A stretch of 64,000 nucleotides of DNA from Bradyrhizobium sp. CIAT3101 (GCF_029714945.1 NZ_CP121634.1:3865001-3929000), one strand, 5' to 3'; positions 8,050-17,027 are shown, numbered from the stretch's first letter. The notes: a model not told the origin generated them from the letters alone. Numbers and translations are program-made.

Positions 8050-8076
8050 CGCTGCCGGGCGCGCACTAGCGCTGCC
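8041..8076 (+). repeat. 16-bp direct repeat spanning a stop codon
   Basis: GCGCACTAGCGCTGCC occurs at 8041-8056 and again at 8061-8076, with a period of 20. The first copy contains the TAG of the ABM gene. The second lies in the spacer before the PEP-mutase-like gene. Confidence 0.8.
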
Positions 8077-8120
8077 CAAAACGCGTGCCTATGTCTGCGC
8101 GGCCAACAAGGGAGAGAAAC

Positions 8121-8930
8121 ATGCATGTGACAACTGCTGACAAGCGCGCGACGTTCAGGAAGATGCACGAGAGCGGCTGCTTCATCCTGCCCAATCCGGT
8201 CGATGTCGGCAGCGCCAAGGCGTTGCAGCATCTCGGTTTCAAGGCGCTGGCGTCATCGAGCGCGGGCTTCGCCTGGACCATCGGCAAGGCCGACAATCGC
8301 GTCACCGTCGAGGACGTCTGTCAGCATCTGGCAGCACTGAGCTCGTCCGTCGACATTCCCGTCAATGCGGATTTCGAAGGTGGTTTCGCGGTCGAACCGG
8401 ACAAGGTCGCCGACAATGTCGAGCGCGGCGTGCGCACGGGCGTCGCAGGCCTCTCGATCGAGGATTCGACCGGTGACAAGGACAAGCCGCTTTACGACCG
8501 CGCGCTGGCGGTCGAGCGCATCAAGGCCTCGCGCAAGGCGATCGGCGACAGCAACACCCTGCTGGTCGGCCGCTGCGAGGCGTTCCTGTGGGGCGTGACC
8601 GATCTCAAGCTCGTCATCGACCGGCTTACCGCATATGCGGACGCCGGCGCCGATTGCCTCTATGCGCCGGGCCTGAAGACGCGTGAGGACATCGCGGCCG
8701 TGGTGAAGGCTGTCGCACCCAGACCGTTCAACCTGCTGATCGGTGGCTCCGGCCTGTCGTTGAAGGAAGCCGAAGATCTCGGCGTGCGCCGGATCAGCGT
8801 CGGCGGCTCGCTCGCCCGCGCCGCCTGGGGCGGCTTCATGCGCGCGGCAAAGGAGATGGCGGAGAAGGGAACGTTCACCGAACTCGGCAGCGGCTATTCC
8901 GGCGGCGAGCTCAACAAGATGTTCAGCTAG
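8121..8930 (+). CDS. Isocitrate lyase/PEP mutase superfamily protein
   Basis: 269 residues. The ATG at 8121 has GGGAGAG seven bases upstream and is preferred over an upstream in-frame ATG. The TIM-barrel signatures are CFILPNPVDVGSAKALQHLG, ASSSAGFAWTIGKAD, PVNADFEGGFA (metal-binding Asp and Glu), GLSIEDSTGDKDKPLYD, VGRCEAFLWG and ISVGGSLARAAWGGF. It lacks the KKCGH loop of true isocitrate lyases, so it is more like PEP mutase, oxaloacetate hydrolase or methylisocitrate-lyase relatives. It probably cleaves or hydrolyses a C-C or C-P bond in a 2-oxo acid. It is the third gene of the NIPSNAP-ABM run. Confidence 0.88.
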   Translation: MHVTTADKRATFRKMHESGCFILPNPVDVGSAKALQHLGFKALASSSAGFAWTIGKADNRVTVEDVCQHLAALSSSVDIPVNADFEGGFAVEPDKVADNVERGVRTGVAGLSIEDSTGDKDKPLYDRALAVERIKASRKAIGDSNTLLVGRCEAFLWGVTDLKLVIDRLTAYADAGADCLYAPGLKTREDIAAVVKAVAPRPFNLLIGGSGLSLKEAEDLGVRRISVGGSLARAAWGGFMRAAKEMAEKGTFTELGSGYSGGELNKMFS

Positions 8931-8942
8931 ACCAAACGAACA

Positions 8943-8968
8943 GCGGCGGGACCTTTCGATCCCGCCGC
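8943..8968. terminator. Hairpin between convergent genes
   Basis: GCGGCGGGA/TCCCGCCGC with an 8-base loop sits between the convergent genes ending at 8930 and 8991. There is no long T-run, so it may be a weak bidirectional terminator. Confidence 0.5.
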
Positions 8969-8990
8969 CGTCGCAATCTGTTGTAAATCG

Positions 8991-9413
8991 TTACTTCGCG
9001 CCCTCAGCCGGCGGAGCCGGATCCGGCTTTGCCGCAGGCATATCCGCCGGAGCGGCCGGCTTGCTCGGGGCAGCACCCGTGGTCACGCCGGGCGCGGTGT
9101 TGTTGCGCGGCGTCACGTCACGCATGCCGGGAGGCGCGGCCGGATTGGCCGGAGCCGTCTGCTGCGCGGTCTGCGTGGTCGGCGCATTGCTCGCCTGGTT
9201 GCCCGTCGTGCTGGTGTTGTTCAAGCCATAGAACACGGCGCCCAGCACTATTGCGACAGCCACTGCGAACAGCGCGACCTTGCCGCTGGAGGCGGGGCCT
9301 TCACCCAGCTCGGGATCGGCCTGAAGGTCGGCATCCCGGCGCGCCGCGCGAAGATACTCATCGTCGGCGAGGTTCGGGCGGTACGGATCGTTGGGAAAAC
9401 GGTCGTCAGCCAT
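8991..9413 (-). CDS. Single-TM envelope protein with Pro/Ala/Thr-rich periplasmic tail
   Basis: 140 residues from the ATG at 9413, preceded by GAGGAGAC. The charged cytoplasmic N-terminus (about 1-42) is rich in Asp and Arg. One TM helix (VALFAVAVAIVLGAVFYGL) and a disordered periplasmic tail of Pro, Ala, Thr and Lys repeats follow. No catalytic motif is present. This topology resembles small anchoring proteins seen widely in Rhizobiales. Function is unknown. Confidence 0.75.
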   Translation of the reverse strand: MADDRFPNDPYRPNLADDEYLRAARRDADLQADPELGEGPASSGKVALFAVAVAIVLGAVFYGLNNTSTTGNQASNAPTTQTAQQTAPANPAAPPGMRDVTPRNNTAPGVTTGAAPSKPAAPADMPAAKPDPAPPAEGAK

Positions 9414-9580
9414 CGATTGGGTCTCCTCGTTGATTGCCCCCTGACAACCCTCAGCTGCGAGATTCTGTTCCGTGCGCGTTATGCTTTCGTCGCATGTTGC
9501 CCTCGCGCGAGGAATCGGGAACCTGTTCATGCGGGAACCTTGTGCGTAAGTTCCATCGCAGGGAGAAGGGAACAGAAGCG

Positions 9581-10225
9581 ATGTGGAGCCTGCCGCCGAG
9601 CGATAGCGTGCTGCATTTCCTCTCTTTGATCGCGGTGGCCGCGCAGGGCATGACCGCCGCGCTGGCGGCCGGCCGCCGCAGCATGGACTGGCTTGGCGTC
9701 TGCTTTCTCGGCTGCATCACCGCGCTCGGCGGTGGCACGCTGCGCGATCTCTTCCTTGGGCACTATCCGCTGTCCTGGGTGCAAAACCCGATCTACCTCG
9801 CGCTCGCAGGCGGCGCGGCCTTTCTCACCATTCTGTTCGCGCGGCTCGTGCATCGGCTCAAGCTCGCTTTCATCGTGCTCGATGCCATCGGTCTCGTGGT
9901 CTTCACTATGACCGGCTGCGACGTCGCCTGGCAGACCGATGCCTCGCTGCCGATCGTCATCGTCTCCGGCATGGTGACGGGCTGCGCCGGCGGCGTGTTG
10001 CGCGACGTGCTCTGCAACGACGTGCCGCTGCTGTTTCGCTCCGAGCTCTACGCCAGCGTCTCGGTGGTGACGGGATTGTTCTATGCGACCGCGTTCGGGC
10101 TCAGCCTCAACGCCGAGCTCTGGACCATTTTGACGTTTGTCCTCGGCATCAGCTTCCGCCTGCTCGCGGTGCGCTACAAATGGGAGATGCCGAAGTTCGT
10201 GTTCACGGGAGATGAGGAGCAGTAG
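9581..10225 (+). CDS. TRIC-type cation channel family protein (UPF0126)
   Basis: 214 residues from the ATG at 9581, with GGGAGAAGGGA upstream; more upstream starts lack this. Two homologous halves each carry the Gly-rich signature, ITALGGGTLRDLFLG and TGCAGGVLRDVLCND, with three TM helices per half and a seventh at the C-terminus. Bacterial TRIC homologues form trimeric K+/cation channels in the inner membrane. The gene stands alone between an envelope-protein gene of opposite orientation and a palindromic repeat. Confidence 0.88.
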   Translation: MWSLPPSDSVLHFLSLIAVAAQGMTAALAAGRRSMDWLGVCFLGCITALGGGTLRDLFLGHYPLSWVQNPIYLALAGGAAFLTILFARLVHRLKLAFIVLDAIGLVVFTMTGCDVAWQTDASLPIVIVSGMVTGCAGGVLRDVLCNDVPLLFRSELYASVSVVTGLFYATAFGLSLNAELWTILTFVLGISFRLLAVRYKWEMPKFVFTGDEEQ

Positions 10226-10240
10226 GGCTGATTTCGTCAC

Positions 10241-10382
10241 CTCGCCCCGCTTGCGGGGAGAGGTCGGATTGCATCGTTAGATGCAATCCGGGTGAGGGGG
10301 AGTCTCCGCGAGTCTAACTGACGCCGTCTCTGCCGAAGCAGCCCCTCACCCCAACCCTCTCCCCGTAAGAACGGGGCGAGGG
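10241..10382. repeat. Long palindromic repeat (CTCGCCCCG...CGGGGCGAG)
   Basis: Outer arms CTCGCCCCGCTTGCGGGGAG and CTCCCCGTAAGAACGGGGCG pair, with inner GGGTGAGGG/CCCTCACCC and the short stem ATTGCATCGTTAGATGCAAT. A related element lies at 18721-18867. It sits at the junction of two convergent genes and could also terminate transcription. Confidence 0.8.
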
Positions 10383-10411
10383 AGCGCGCCGTCTTTGCGG
10401 CGGCGCAGTAG

Positions 10412-11638
10412 CTACGGCTCCTGCTTCCTTGCCTTCTTCACCTGCGCCGGTGTCACCAGCGGACCGGCATTGCCCCAGGAATTGCGGATGTAGTTCGTCA
10501 CCGCCGCAATCTCATCGTTGGACAATTGCTTGGCGTAGCCGGGCATCTCGCCGGTGTTCGGCGCCCGCGGCGTCGTCACGGTATGGGCGCCGTCGAGGAT
10601 GATGCGCAAGGTCGAGGAGGGGTTGATCGATTGCAGCAGGGCATTGCCCGGCAGCGGCGGATAGATGCGCGGTGCGCCCGAGCCGTCGGCTTCATGGCAG
10701 GCGACGCAGAGTTTTGCGTAGACCGCCTGGCCCGCTTGCATCTCGGTCTCGTCGGGCGGCGTCACGATGGTTTCCCGGCGCACCGGCGGCAGGCTCTTCA
10801 AGTACACCGCGATCGCACGTACATCGGCATCGCTCATCTTCGAGGTTGAATTGACGATCACCTCGGCCATCGGCCCGCCGGCATGGCTTTTGGCGTTACG
10901 GCCGCTCTGCAGATATTCGGTGATGTCGTCGGCGCTCCATGATTGCAATCCGGTGCGCGCGGCACCATCGAGCCGCGGCGCATACCAGCCGCCGAGATCG
11001 CCGCCGGACAAGGCCTGCGCGGCCTTGTCGGCACCAAAATAGTTCTTCGGCGTGTGGCAGGCGCCGCAATGGCCGAGCCCTGTGACGAGATAGCCGCCCC
11101 TATTCCACACCGCGCTCTTGCTCTGGTCCGGTTCGAACAGGCCGGGCGTGAAGAACAGCAAGTTCCAGGCTCGCATCAGGCCGCGATAGCCGAATGGCCA
11201 ACGCAGCTCCGGCGGCTTGTTGCGGCTGGCGACCGGCGCGAGTGTGCCGAGATAGGCGCGGATCGCCAGCGTGTCGTCCTTGGTCATCCGGGTGAAGTAG
11301 GGGTAGGGGAAGGCCGGGTAATAAAGCGAGCCGTCCGGCGCGGTGCCGGTGCGCACGGCGCGGGTGAAATTATCGTCAGTCCATGCACCGATCCCGGTGT
11401 CGCGGTCCGGCGTCAGGTTCGGCGCATAGATCGCGCCGAAGGGCGTGTCGATGCGCTTGCCGCCGGCGAAGGGCTTTGCGGGATCGGCGGTGTGGCAGCC
11501 TGCGCAGTCGCCGGCCTCGACCAGCGTCTTGCCGTAGGCGATCAGCTCGGGCGACGGTTCGGCGGCAAGGGCCGCGCTCGCAACCGCACTGCACAAGACC
11601 AAACCTACCAGAGCCTGGCCAGCCAGAATCCTCCGCAT
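10412..11638 (-). CDS. Periplasmic triple-heme cytochrome c (alcohol/gluconate dehydrogenase-type subunit)
   Basis: 408 residues with a signal peptide (about 1-26). Three CxxCH heme sites are visible: CAGCH (C45-H49), CGACH (C191-H195) and CVACH (C311-H315), each starting a cytochrome c domain. APNLTPDRDTGIGAWTDDNF is diagnostic of the cytochrome subunit of membrane-bound alcohol, gluconate or aldehyde dehydrogenases. Its job would be to pass electrons from a periplasmic dehydrogenase to ubiquinone or an oxidase. No dehydrogenase subunit is adjacent, so the partner must be encoded elsewhere. The C-terminus is Lys/Arg-rich, without the usual membrane anchor. Confidence 0.92.
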   Translation of the reverse strand: MRRILAGQALVGLVLCSAVASAALAAEPSPELIAYGKTLVEAGDCAGCHTADPAKPFAGGKRIDTPFGAIYAPNLTPDRDTGIGAWTDDNFTRAVRTGTAPDGSLYYPAFPYPYFTRMTKDDTLAIRAYLGTLAPVASRNKPPELRWPFGYRGLMRAWNLLFFTPGLFEPDQSKSAVWNRGGYLVTGLGHCGACHTPKNYFGADKAAQALSGGDLGGWYAPRLDGAARTGLQSWSADDITEYLQSGRNAKSHAGGPMAEVIVNSTSKMSDADVRAIAVYLKSLPPVRRETIVTPPDETEMQAGQAVYAKLCVACHEADGSGAPRIYPPLPGNALLQSINPSSTLRIILDGAHTVTTPRAPNTGEMPGYAKQLSNDEIAAVTNYIRNSWGNAGPLVTPAQVKKARKQEP

Positions 11639-11919
11639 CGTCGACCCTTCTTGCTGCGACTCATCAGCCCTGTCGCATCATACGGACGTCACGTCATTTC
11701 GCGACGCAGGGCTATGGTGACACAAATTGAAAATCGCCCATGCCTTTCCGGCCACGAAATTGCGTTTTTTTCCTGCCGCCGCGGAAGCGCCAGATTTGTG
11801 ATGCGCCGCGTTAAATATCCGACATAGAGTGGCGCAGGTGGTCGGCGCGCCCTAGCTAAAAACAACGGGCAGGCAACGGCTTAAGCAGCCAAACGCTCAA
11901 AAGGGCGAAAGAGGACAAC

Positions 11920-14900
11920 ATGGGAATCAACCAGGGTCCGATCAGTCTCGATCAAAAATACACCCAGGACACCGGTCATATTTTCACGACGGGCATCCAG
12001 GCGCTGGTCCGCCTGCCCATGGCCCAGATTCGCCGCGACCGCGCCGCAGGCCTGAACACCGCGGGCTTCATCTCCGGCTATCGCGGCTCGCCTCTCGGCG
12101 GCTACGACCAGCAGCTTTTCGCCGCCCGAAAGCACCTCGAGCAGTACAACATCAAGTTCCAGCCTGGCGTGAACGAGGATCTGGCGGCGACCGCGGTCTG
12201 GGGCTCGCAGCAGCTCAACCTCTCGCCCGGCGCCAAATACGACGGCGTCGTCGGCATCTGGTACGGCAAGGGCCCCGGCGTCGATCGCTGCGGCGACGTC
12301 TTCCGCCACGGCAATGCCGCCGGCTCCGCCAAGAACGGCGGCGTGCTGTGTCTGGCCGGCGACGACCATGGCGCCAAATCCTCCACCGTCCCGCATCAGT
12401 CGGACCACGCCTTCATGTCGGCGCTGATGCCGTATCTCTATCCCTCGAGCATCCACGAGATGATCGAGATGGGCCTGCTCGGCATCGCGATGTCGCGCTA
12501 TTCAGGCTGCTGGGTCGGCATGAAGGTGATCACGGAAACGGTGGAGACCACCGCCGAGATCGACCTCACCGACGAGATGAAGCCTTTCATCATCCCACCG
12601 GATTTCGAGTTGCCGCCCGGCGGGCTCAATCTGCGCTGGCCGGACGACCGTTTCGAGCAGGATCGCCGCCTGCAGGATTACAAGGGCTTTGCCGCGATCG
12701 CCTTTGCGCGCGCCAACAAGGTCAACCGCGTCACCATGGATTCGCCGAACGCCCGTTTCGGCATCATGGCGTCCGGCAAAAGCTACGAGGACGTGCGCCA
12801 GGCGCTGCGCGAACTCGGGGTCACCGAAGAGGTCGCCGCCAAGATCGGCCTTCGCCTCTACAAGATCGGCATGCCCTGGCCGCTGGAGCCGGAAGGCGTG
12901 CACGAATTCGCCGTCGGCCTCGAAGAGATCTTCATCGTCGAGGAGCGCCGCGAGATCGTCGAGAACCAGGTCAAGCAGGTGCTGTTCAACTGGCGCGACG
13001 ACGTCCGCCCGCGCATCGTCGGCAAGATGGACGAGCACGACAAGCGCTTCCTGACCTTCGCCGCCGAGCTCAGTGTTGCCTCGCTCGCGACCTCGCTCAC
13101 CGAACGGCTGCTTCGACTTGATCTCAACCCCGAGATTGCGGAGATGCTCCGCGCCAAGGCCGACTGGTTCAACGGCCGCCAGGCGTCCCAGATGATCCCC
13201 ACGGCGCCGGTCTCCCGCACCCCGTATTTCTGCTCCGGCTGCCCCCACAACACATCGACGAAGGTCCCCGAAGGCAGCCGCGCGCTCGCCGGCATCGGCT
13301 GCCACTTCATGGCGCTGTGGATGGACCGCTCGACCGAGACGTTCACGCATATGGGCGGCGAGGGCGTGCCGTGGGTCGGCATCGCGCCCTTCACAGACGA
13401 GAACCACATTTTTGCGAACCTCGGCGACGGCACCTATTTCCATTCCGGCCTTCTCGCGATCCGGCAGGCAGTCGCCTCCAAGACCAACATCACCTACAAG
13501 ATCCTCTACAACGACGCCGTCGCCATGACCGGCGGCCAGCGTCACGACGGCGATCTCTCGCCGCAGCAGATCACTTTCCAGCTCCACGCCGAAGGCATTC
13601 GCGAGATCTATCTGGTCTCGGAGGCGCCCGACGCCTATCCGGCCGACACCATCGCGCCGGGCGTGAAGCTGTATCATCGCGACGAACTGCAGAACGTCAT
13701 GAAGATGTGCCGGGAGTACAAGGGCACGTCCGCGATCGTATTCGTGCAGACCTGCGCTGCCGAGAAGCGCCGCCGCCGCAAGCGCGGCCTGATGGAAGAT
13801 CCGGCGCGTCGCATCATGATCAATCCGGCCGTCTGCGAAGGCTGCGGTGATTGCTCCGTGCAGTCGAACTGCATCTCGGTCGAGCCGCTGGAAACCGAGT
13901 TCGGCCGCAAGCGCGCCATCAACCAGTCGTCCTGCAACAAGGACTATTCCTGCCTGAAGGGTTTTTGCCCGTCCTTCGTCACCATCGACGGCGGCGCGCC
14001 GCGTCACCGCGCGCCGGCGGAGCTGGCCGACATCGGCGCGCTGCCGGAGCCGGCGTCGCGTCCGGCGCTGGACAAGCCCTACAACATCGCGGTCGGCGGC
14101 GTTGGCGGCACCGGCGTCCTCACCATCGGCGCGCTGCTCGGCATGGCCGCGCATATCGAGGGCAAGGCCTCGATGATCCTCGACATGTCCGGTCTGGCGC
14201 AGAAGGGCGGGGCGGTGCTGAGCCACGTCCGCCTGTCGGATCACCCGGCGGAAGTGACATGCTCGCGCATCGTCACCGGCACGGCCGACGTCGTGCTTGC
14301 CGCCGACGAGGTGGTCGCCGTCGCCAAGGACACGATCTCGCTCTGCGACTCCAGTCGCACCCACGGCATCATCAACAGCCACGTCATTCCCACCGCCGAC
14401 TTCGTCCTGAACCGTGACTTCAACTTCCAGACCCGCAAGCTGAATGGGTTGCTGGAAACGGCGCTGCACAAGGACTCCGTGTTCTTCGATTTCACCAAGC
14501 CGGCCGAGCAGCTGTTGGGCGACAGCATCGCCACCAACATGATGATGATGGGCTATGCCTATCAGAAGGGGCTGTTCCCGTTGTCGGCTGAGGCGATCGA
14601 GCAGGCGATCGAGGTCAACGGCGTCGCGATCAAGATGAATAAGGAGGCCTTCCGCCTCGGGCGTCTTGCCGTCGCGGACCCCGCGCGCCTTGCCGACATG
14701 CTGAAGGGAACGGACGAGGTCGAAGCGCCCAAGACGCTGGACGCCATGACGCTCGACGAGGTCATCGAGCATCGCGCCAAGCATCTCACCGCCTACCAGA
14801 ACGGCCGCCTGGCCAAGCGTTATCGCAAGCTGGTCGACCAGGTCCGCGATGCCGCGGTGAAGGGAAGCTACGGCGATGCGCTGCCGCGCGCGGTCGCGAT

Positions 14901-15411
14901 CAACTACGCAAAACTGCTCGCCTACAAGGACGAGTACGAAGTTGCGCGTCTCTTCACCGACGGCGCCTTCGCAAAGCAGCTCCAGGATCAGTTCGAAGGC
15001 GACTTCAAGTTCAGCTTCAACCTGGCTCCGCCGATTTTGGCGTCCGGCGTCGATGCGCTGGGCCGCCCGAAGAAGCGTGCCTTCGGCCCGTGGATGCTGA
15101 AAGCGTTCGGCGTGCTGGCAAAATTCAAATTCCTGCGCGGCACCCCGCTCGACATTTTTGGCCGCAGCGCCGACCGCAAACTCGAGCGCGATTTGATCGT
15201 CGGCTACGAGAAGGACGTCGCCACCGTGCTCGGCCTGTTGTCGCCCGTCACGGTCGACACCGCGGTCGAATTGCTCTCGCTGCCCGACCGCATCCGCGGC
15301 TACGGCCCGGTGAAGGAGAAGGCGGTCGCCGACGCCAAGGCCCGCTACGCCCAGCTCGCCGCCGACCTCGCGAGCCCGCCGCCGGCGCCGAGGCAGATCG
15401 CAGCGGAGTAG
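11920..15411 (+). CDS. Indolepyruvate ferredoxin oxidoreductase, fused alpha/beta form
   Basis: 1163 residues. The gene oxidatively decarboxylates arylpyruvates (indolepyruvate or relatives) to aryl-acyl-CoA, reducing ferredoxin. Order: N-terminal pyrimidine-binding half (GYRGSPLGGYDQQL near residue 50); the ThDP domain with YFCSGCPHNTST and GDGTYFHSG...YNDAVAMTGGQ around 430-535; a ferredoxin-like Cys cluster CEGCGDCSVQSNC at 639-651 and further cysteines NKDYSCLKGFCPS; and the gamma-type domain with GVGGTGVLTIGALLGMAA near 727. The archaeal enzyme is split into IorA and IorB; this long fused form is common in proteobacteria. A GAGGA ribosome site precedes the ATG. Nearby catabolic genes fit aromatic amino-acid use. 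Confidence 0.92.
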   Translation: MGINQGPISLDQKYTQDTGHIFTTGIQALVRLPMAQIRRDRAAGLNTAGFISGYRGSPLGGYDQQLFAARKHLEQYNIKFQPGVNEDLAATAVWGSQQLNLSPGAKYDGVVGIWYGKGPGVDRCGDVFRHGNAAGSAKNGGVLCLAGDDHGAKSSTVPHQSDHAFMSALMPYLYPSSIHEMIEMGLLGIAMSRYSGCWVGMKVITETVETTAEIDLTDEMKPFIIPPDFELPPGGLNLRWPDDRFEQDRRLQDYKGFAAIAFARANKVNRVTMDSPNARFGIMASGKSYEDVRQALRELGVTEEVAAKIGLRLYKIGMPWPLEPEGVHEFAVGLEEIFIVEERREIVENQVKQVLFNWRDDVRPRIVGKMDEHDKRFLTFAAELSVASLATSLTERLLRLDLNPEIAEMLRAKADWFNGRQASQMIPTAPVSRTPYFCSGCPHNTSTKVPEGSRALAGIGCHFMALWMDRSTETFTHMGGEGVPWVGIAPFTDENHIFANLGDGTYFHSGLLAIRQAVASKTNITYKILYNDAVAMTGGQRHDGDLSPQQITFQLHAEGIREIYLVSEAPDAYPADTIAPGVKLYHRDELQNVMKMCREYKGTSAIVFVQTCAAEKRRRRKRGLMEDPARRIMINPAVCEGCGDCSVQSNCISVEPLETEFGRKRAINQSSCNKDYSCLKGFCPSFVTIDGGAPRHRAPAELADIGALPEPASRPALDKPYNIAVGGVGGTGVLTIGALLGMAAHIEGKASMILDMSGLAQKGGAVLSHVRLSDHPAEVTCSRIVTGTADVVLAADEVVAVAKDTISLCDSSRTHGIINSHVIPTADFVLNRDFNFQTRKLNGLLETALHKDSVFFDFTKPAEQLLGDSIATNMMMMGYAYQKGLFPLSAEAIEQAIEVNGVAIKMNKEAFRLGRLAVADPARLADMLKGTDEVEAPKTLDAMTLDEVIEHRAKHLTAYQNGRLAKRYRKLVDQVRDAAVKGSYGDALPRAVAINYAKLLAYKDEYEVARLFTDGAFAKQLQDQFEGDFKFSFNLAPPILASGVDALGRPKKRAFGPWMLKAFGVLAKFKFLRGTPLDIFGRSADRKLERDLIVGYEKDVATVLGLLSPVTVDTAVELLSLPDRIRGYGPVKEKAVADAKARYAQLAADLASPPPAPRQIAAE

Positions 15412-15418
15412 GTCAGGT

Positions 15419-15495
15419 GCCGTAGGGTGGGCAAAGGCGCACTTGCGCCGTGCCCACCATCTCGCCGAAACTGCGCAAAAGACGTGGGCCGCTTT
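15419..15495. repeat. Palindromic repeat, GTAGGGTGGGCAAAG family, copy 2 (half)
   Basis: CGTAGGGTGGGCAAAGGCGC followed by ACTTGCGCCGTGCCCACCATCT matches the copy at 16731-16817. Its right half is truncated or diverged (GACGTGGGCCGCTTTGCTC without the closing CCCTACG). It lies directly after the ferredoxin oxidoreductase gene. Confidence 0.75.
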
Positions 15496-15550
15496 GCTCT
15501 ATCACGGCTACAAGTGGGGCACGATCGATACTATGCTCTGGGGTGGCGAA

Positions 15551-16129
15551 ATGCGGCGTGGGTTGTTGATGATGGCAGCCTTGCTGCTGACGAGTCCGGC
15601 TACTGCCGAAACCTTGTCTTGGGAGGGCGTCGGCCCCATTCGCCTAGGCATGGATGTGAAAGCGGCTGAGAAGGCGCTGAAGACCAAGCTGCTCCCTCGA
15701 CAGCCCCCCTTCGAAGATGACCAGTGCTACTTGACCTGGCGCGCCGACGGAAAGGAGCCGGACCTTGCCTACGTCCTTGAGCACGGCAGGATCACCGTCA
15801 TCCAGGTCTATGACTCAGACGGGAAGGCGCCTGACGTCGCGGATGCGCACGGTCTCGGAATAGGCTCCGCGGAGGACGCCATCCTGAGCGCTTATGGGCC
15901 GGTGAAGAAGAGTCTCGGCTTCTACTATCGCGGCGAGAACGATGCGGTCGATGCCAAGGCGGAGCAGGATTCGAAGAACGCCAAGGGTGAGGATTCTCCT
16001 GAGTACGAGGTCGAGGTGGAGAGCCCCGATCACGAGCGATCGATCCTCTTCACCACGAAAGCGGGCAAAATCATCCACTTGTCGCTGGGGATGAAGCCCA
16101 TGGTTCTCGAGCCCGAGCCGTGCCAGTAG
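15551..16129 (+). CDS. Exported protein of unknown function
   Basis: 192 residues from the ATG at 15551, which has GGGGTGG five bases upstream. Longer starts would read through the upstream repeat and are unlikely. The signal peptide is MRRGLLMMAALLLTSPATA. The mature part opens ETLSWEGVGPIRLGMDVKAA, a pattern of small periplasmic proteins with an alpha-beta domain (GxIRLGM...A). A charged Glu/Asp/Lys-rich region (about 135-165) and a hydrophobic C-terminal strand follow. The two cysteines (DQCYL and EPCQ) could form a disulfide. No enzyme motif is seen. Confidence 0.7.
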   Translation: MRRGLLMMAALLLTSPATAETLSWEGVGPIRLGMDVKAAEKALKTKLLPRQPPFEDDQCYLTWRADGKEPDLAYVLEHGRITVIQVYDSDGKAPDVADAHGLGIGSAEDAILSAYGPVKKSLGFYYRGENDAVDAKAEQDSKNAKGEDSPEYEVEVESPDHERSILFTTKAGKIIHLSLGMKPMVLEPEPCQ

Positions 16130-16255
16130 TGCCGGATCCACGGGCGAATGCGCATGGCACGGTGCCGACCATGTCACCGGGATTGAACCAGAGTTGGCAC
16201 GCTTGCAATTGCGACACCGAGTTGGAGTGTCGAGCGCATTCTGTGGAAGAGCGAT

Positions 16256-16726
16256 ATGAAACCCGATGAACTGACAGAACTATTCCGGAGACTAGGGGCT
16301 CGCAATCCCGCAGACTGGGCGCGATCTCAGCTCGACGAGGACCTTCCGCAGTTGGCGCGGTTCCTGTTCTTGCGCGAGGCCTGGAAGCTTGTCGTCGCGG
16401 ATGACGGAGCAGGCTGGATATGTGATCGCATCAATGATGTTTCGAGCAATCCGGGCGGCGAGATTGGTCCTGCCCTCCAGCGTTTGCTCTCCGCCGGCGC
16501 AGCAGAAAGCGATCTCACCGCGGTGGTAAGGGCAATGCAGTGGCGACTGCTATTCGGACTTTGCCGGTTGCTCGATGATCCTGGCTCCCTGGAGGAGGAA
16601 GCGAGAGGCGTTGCGTGGCGGCTTTTTCAAATTGACGAGGATGAGAGACCGACGGTGGTCATGGGCGGGCTGCATGAATCGATACTCGAGATGGATCCAA
16701 CGGGCCGCGAGATGCGACCCGTGTAG
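16256..16726 (+). CDS. Cytosolic helical protein of unknown function
   Basis: 156 residues with GGAAGAG six bases before the ATG. It is predominantly helical and acidic, with no signal peptide or TM segment. It opens MKPDELTELFRRLGARNPAD and ends in an acidic tail (DEDERPTVV...). Codon use is less GC-biased than its neighbours, and it stands alone between repeats, which hints at recent acquisition. The size, composition and lone position resemble immunity-type proteins, but no toxin is adjacent and I do not recognise a family. Confidence 0.6.
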   Translation: MKPDELTELFRRLGARNPADWARSQLDEDLPQLARFLFLREAWKLVVADDGAGWICDRINDVSSNPGGEIGPALQRLLSAGAAESDLTAVVRAMQWRLLFGLCRLLDDPGSLEEEARGVAWRLFQIDEDERPTVVMGGLHESILEMDPTGREMRPV

Positions 16727-16730
16727 TCAA

Positions 16731-16817
16731 AGGGGCAAAGGCGCACTTGCGCCGTGCCCACCATCTCGCCGAAAATTGCGCAAAAGACGTGGGCACGCTT
16801 CGCTTTGCCCACCCTAC
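16731..16817. repeat. Palindromic repeat, GTAGGGTGGGCAAAG family, copy 3
   Basis: GGGCAAAGGCGCACTTGCGC...GTGCCCACCATCTCGCCGAA, then GACGTGGGCACGC and CTTTGCCCACCCTACG. It shares more than 40 nearly identical bases with copy 2 at 15419. The two copies flank the genes at 15551-16726. Confidence 0.8.
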
Positions 16818-16948
16818 GATTTCTCGTTTGAAATCAACCACCGTTCTACTGTGCATGGGGTTGTTTTCGTAAAGCGGGTTCTTTCGATAAAACGAAAATC
16901 GCTTGCGCCGTCGGGCAAAACACCTTTAGGATTTCCGCTGCCTCTTTC

Positions 16949-17027
16949 GTCATTGCGAGCGCAGCGAAGCAATCCAGAAATGCGTCTGCAGAAAGACTCT
17001 GGATTGCTTCGCTGCGCTCGCAATGAC
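16949..17027. repeat. Palindromic repeat (GTCATTGCGAGCGCAGCGAAG type)
   Basis: GTCATTGCGAGCGCAGCGAA and TTCGCTGCGCTCGCAATGAC are perfect 20+ base arms, extended by GCAATCCAGA/TCTGGATTGC, enclosing about 20 bases. A diverged copy lies at 42794-42877. The 16727-17167 gap contains only this element, the preceding repeat and the thiolase leader. Confidence 0.85.

Noticed and set aside
12502..14784. 760-codon open frame on the minus strand
   Set aside because: Shadow of the indolepyruvate ferredoxin oxidoreductase; composition is Arg/His/Asp-heavy without motifs.
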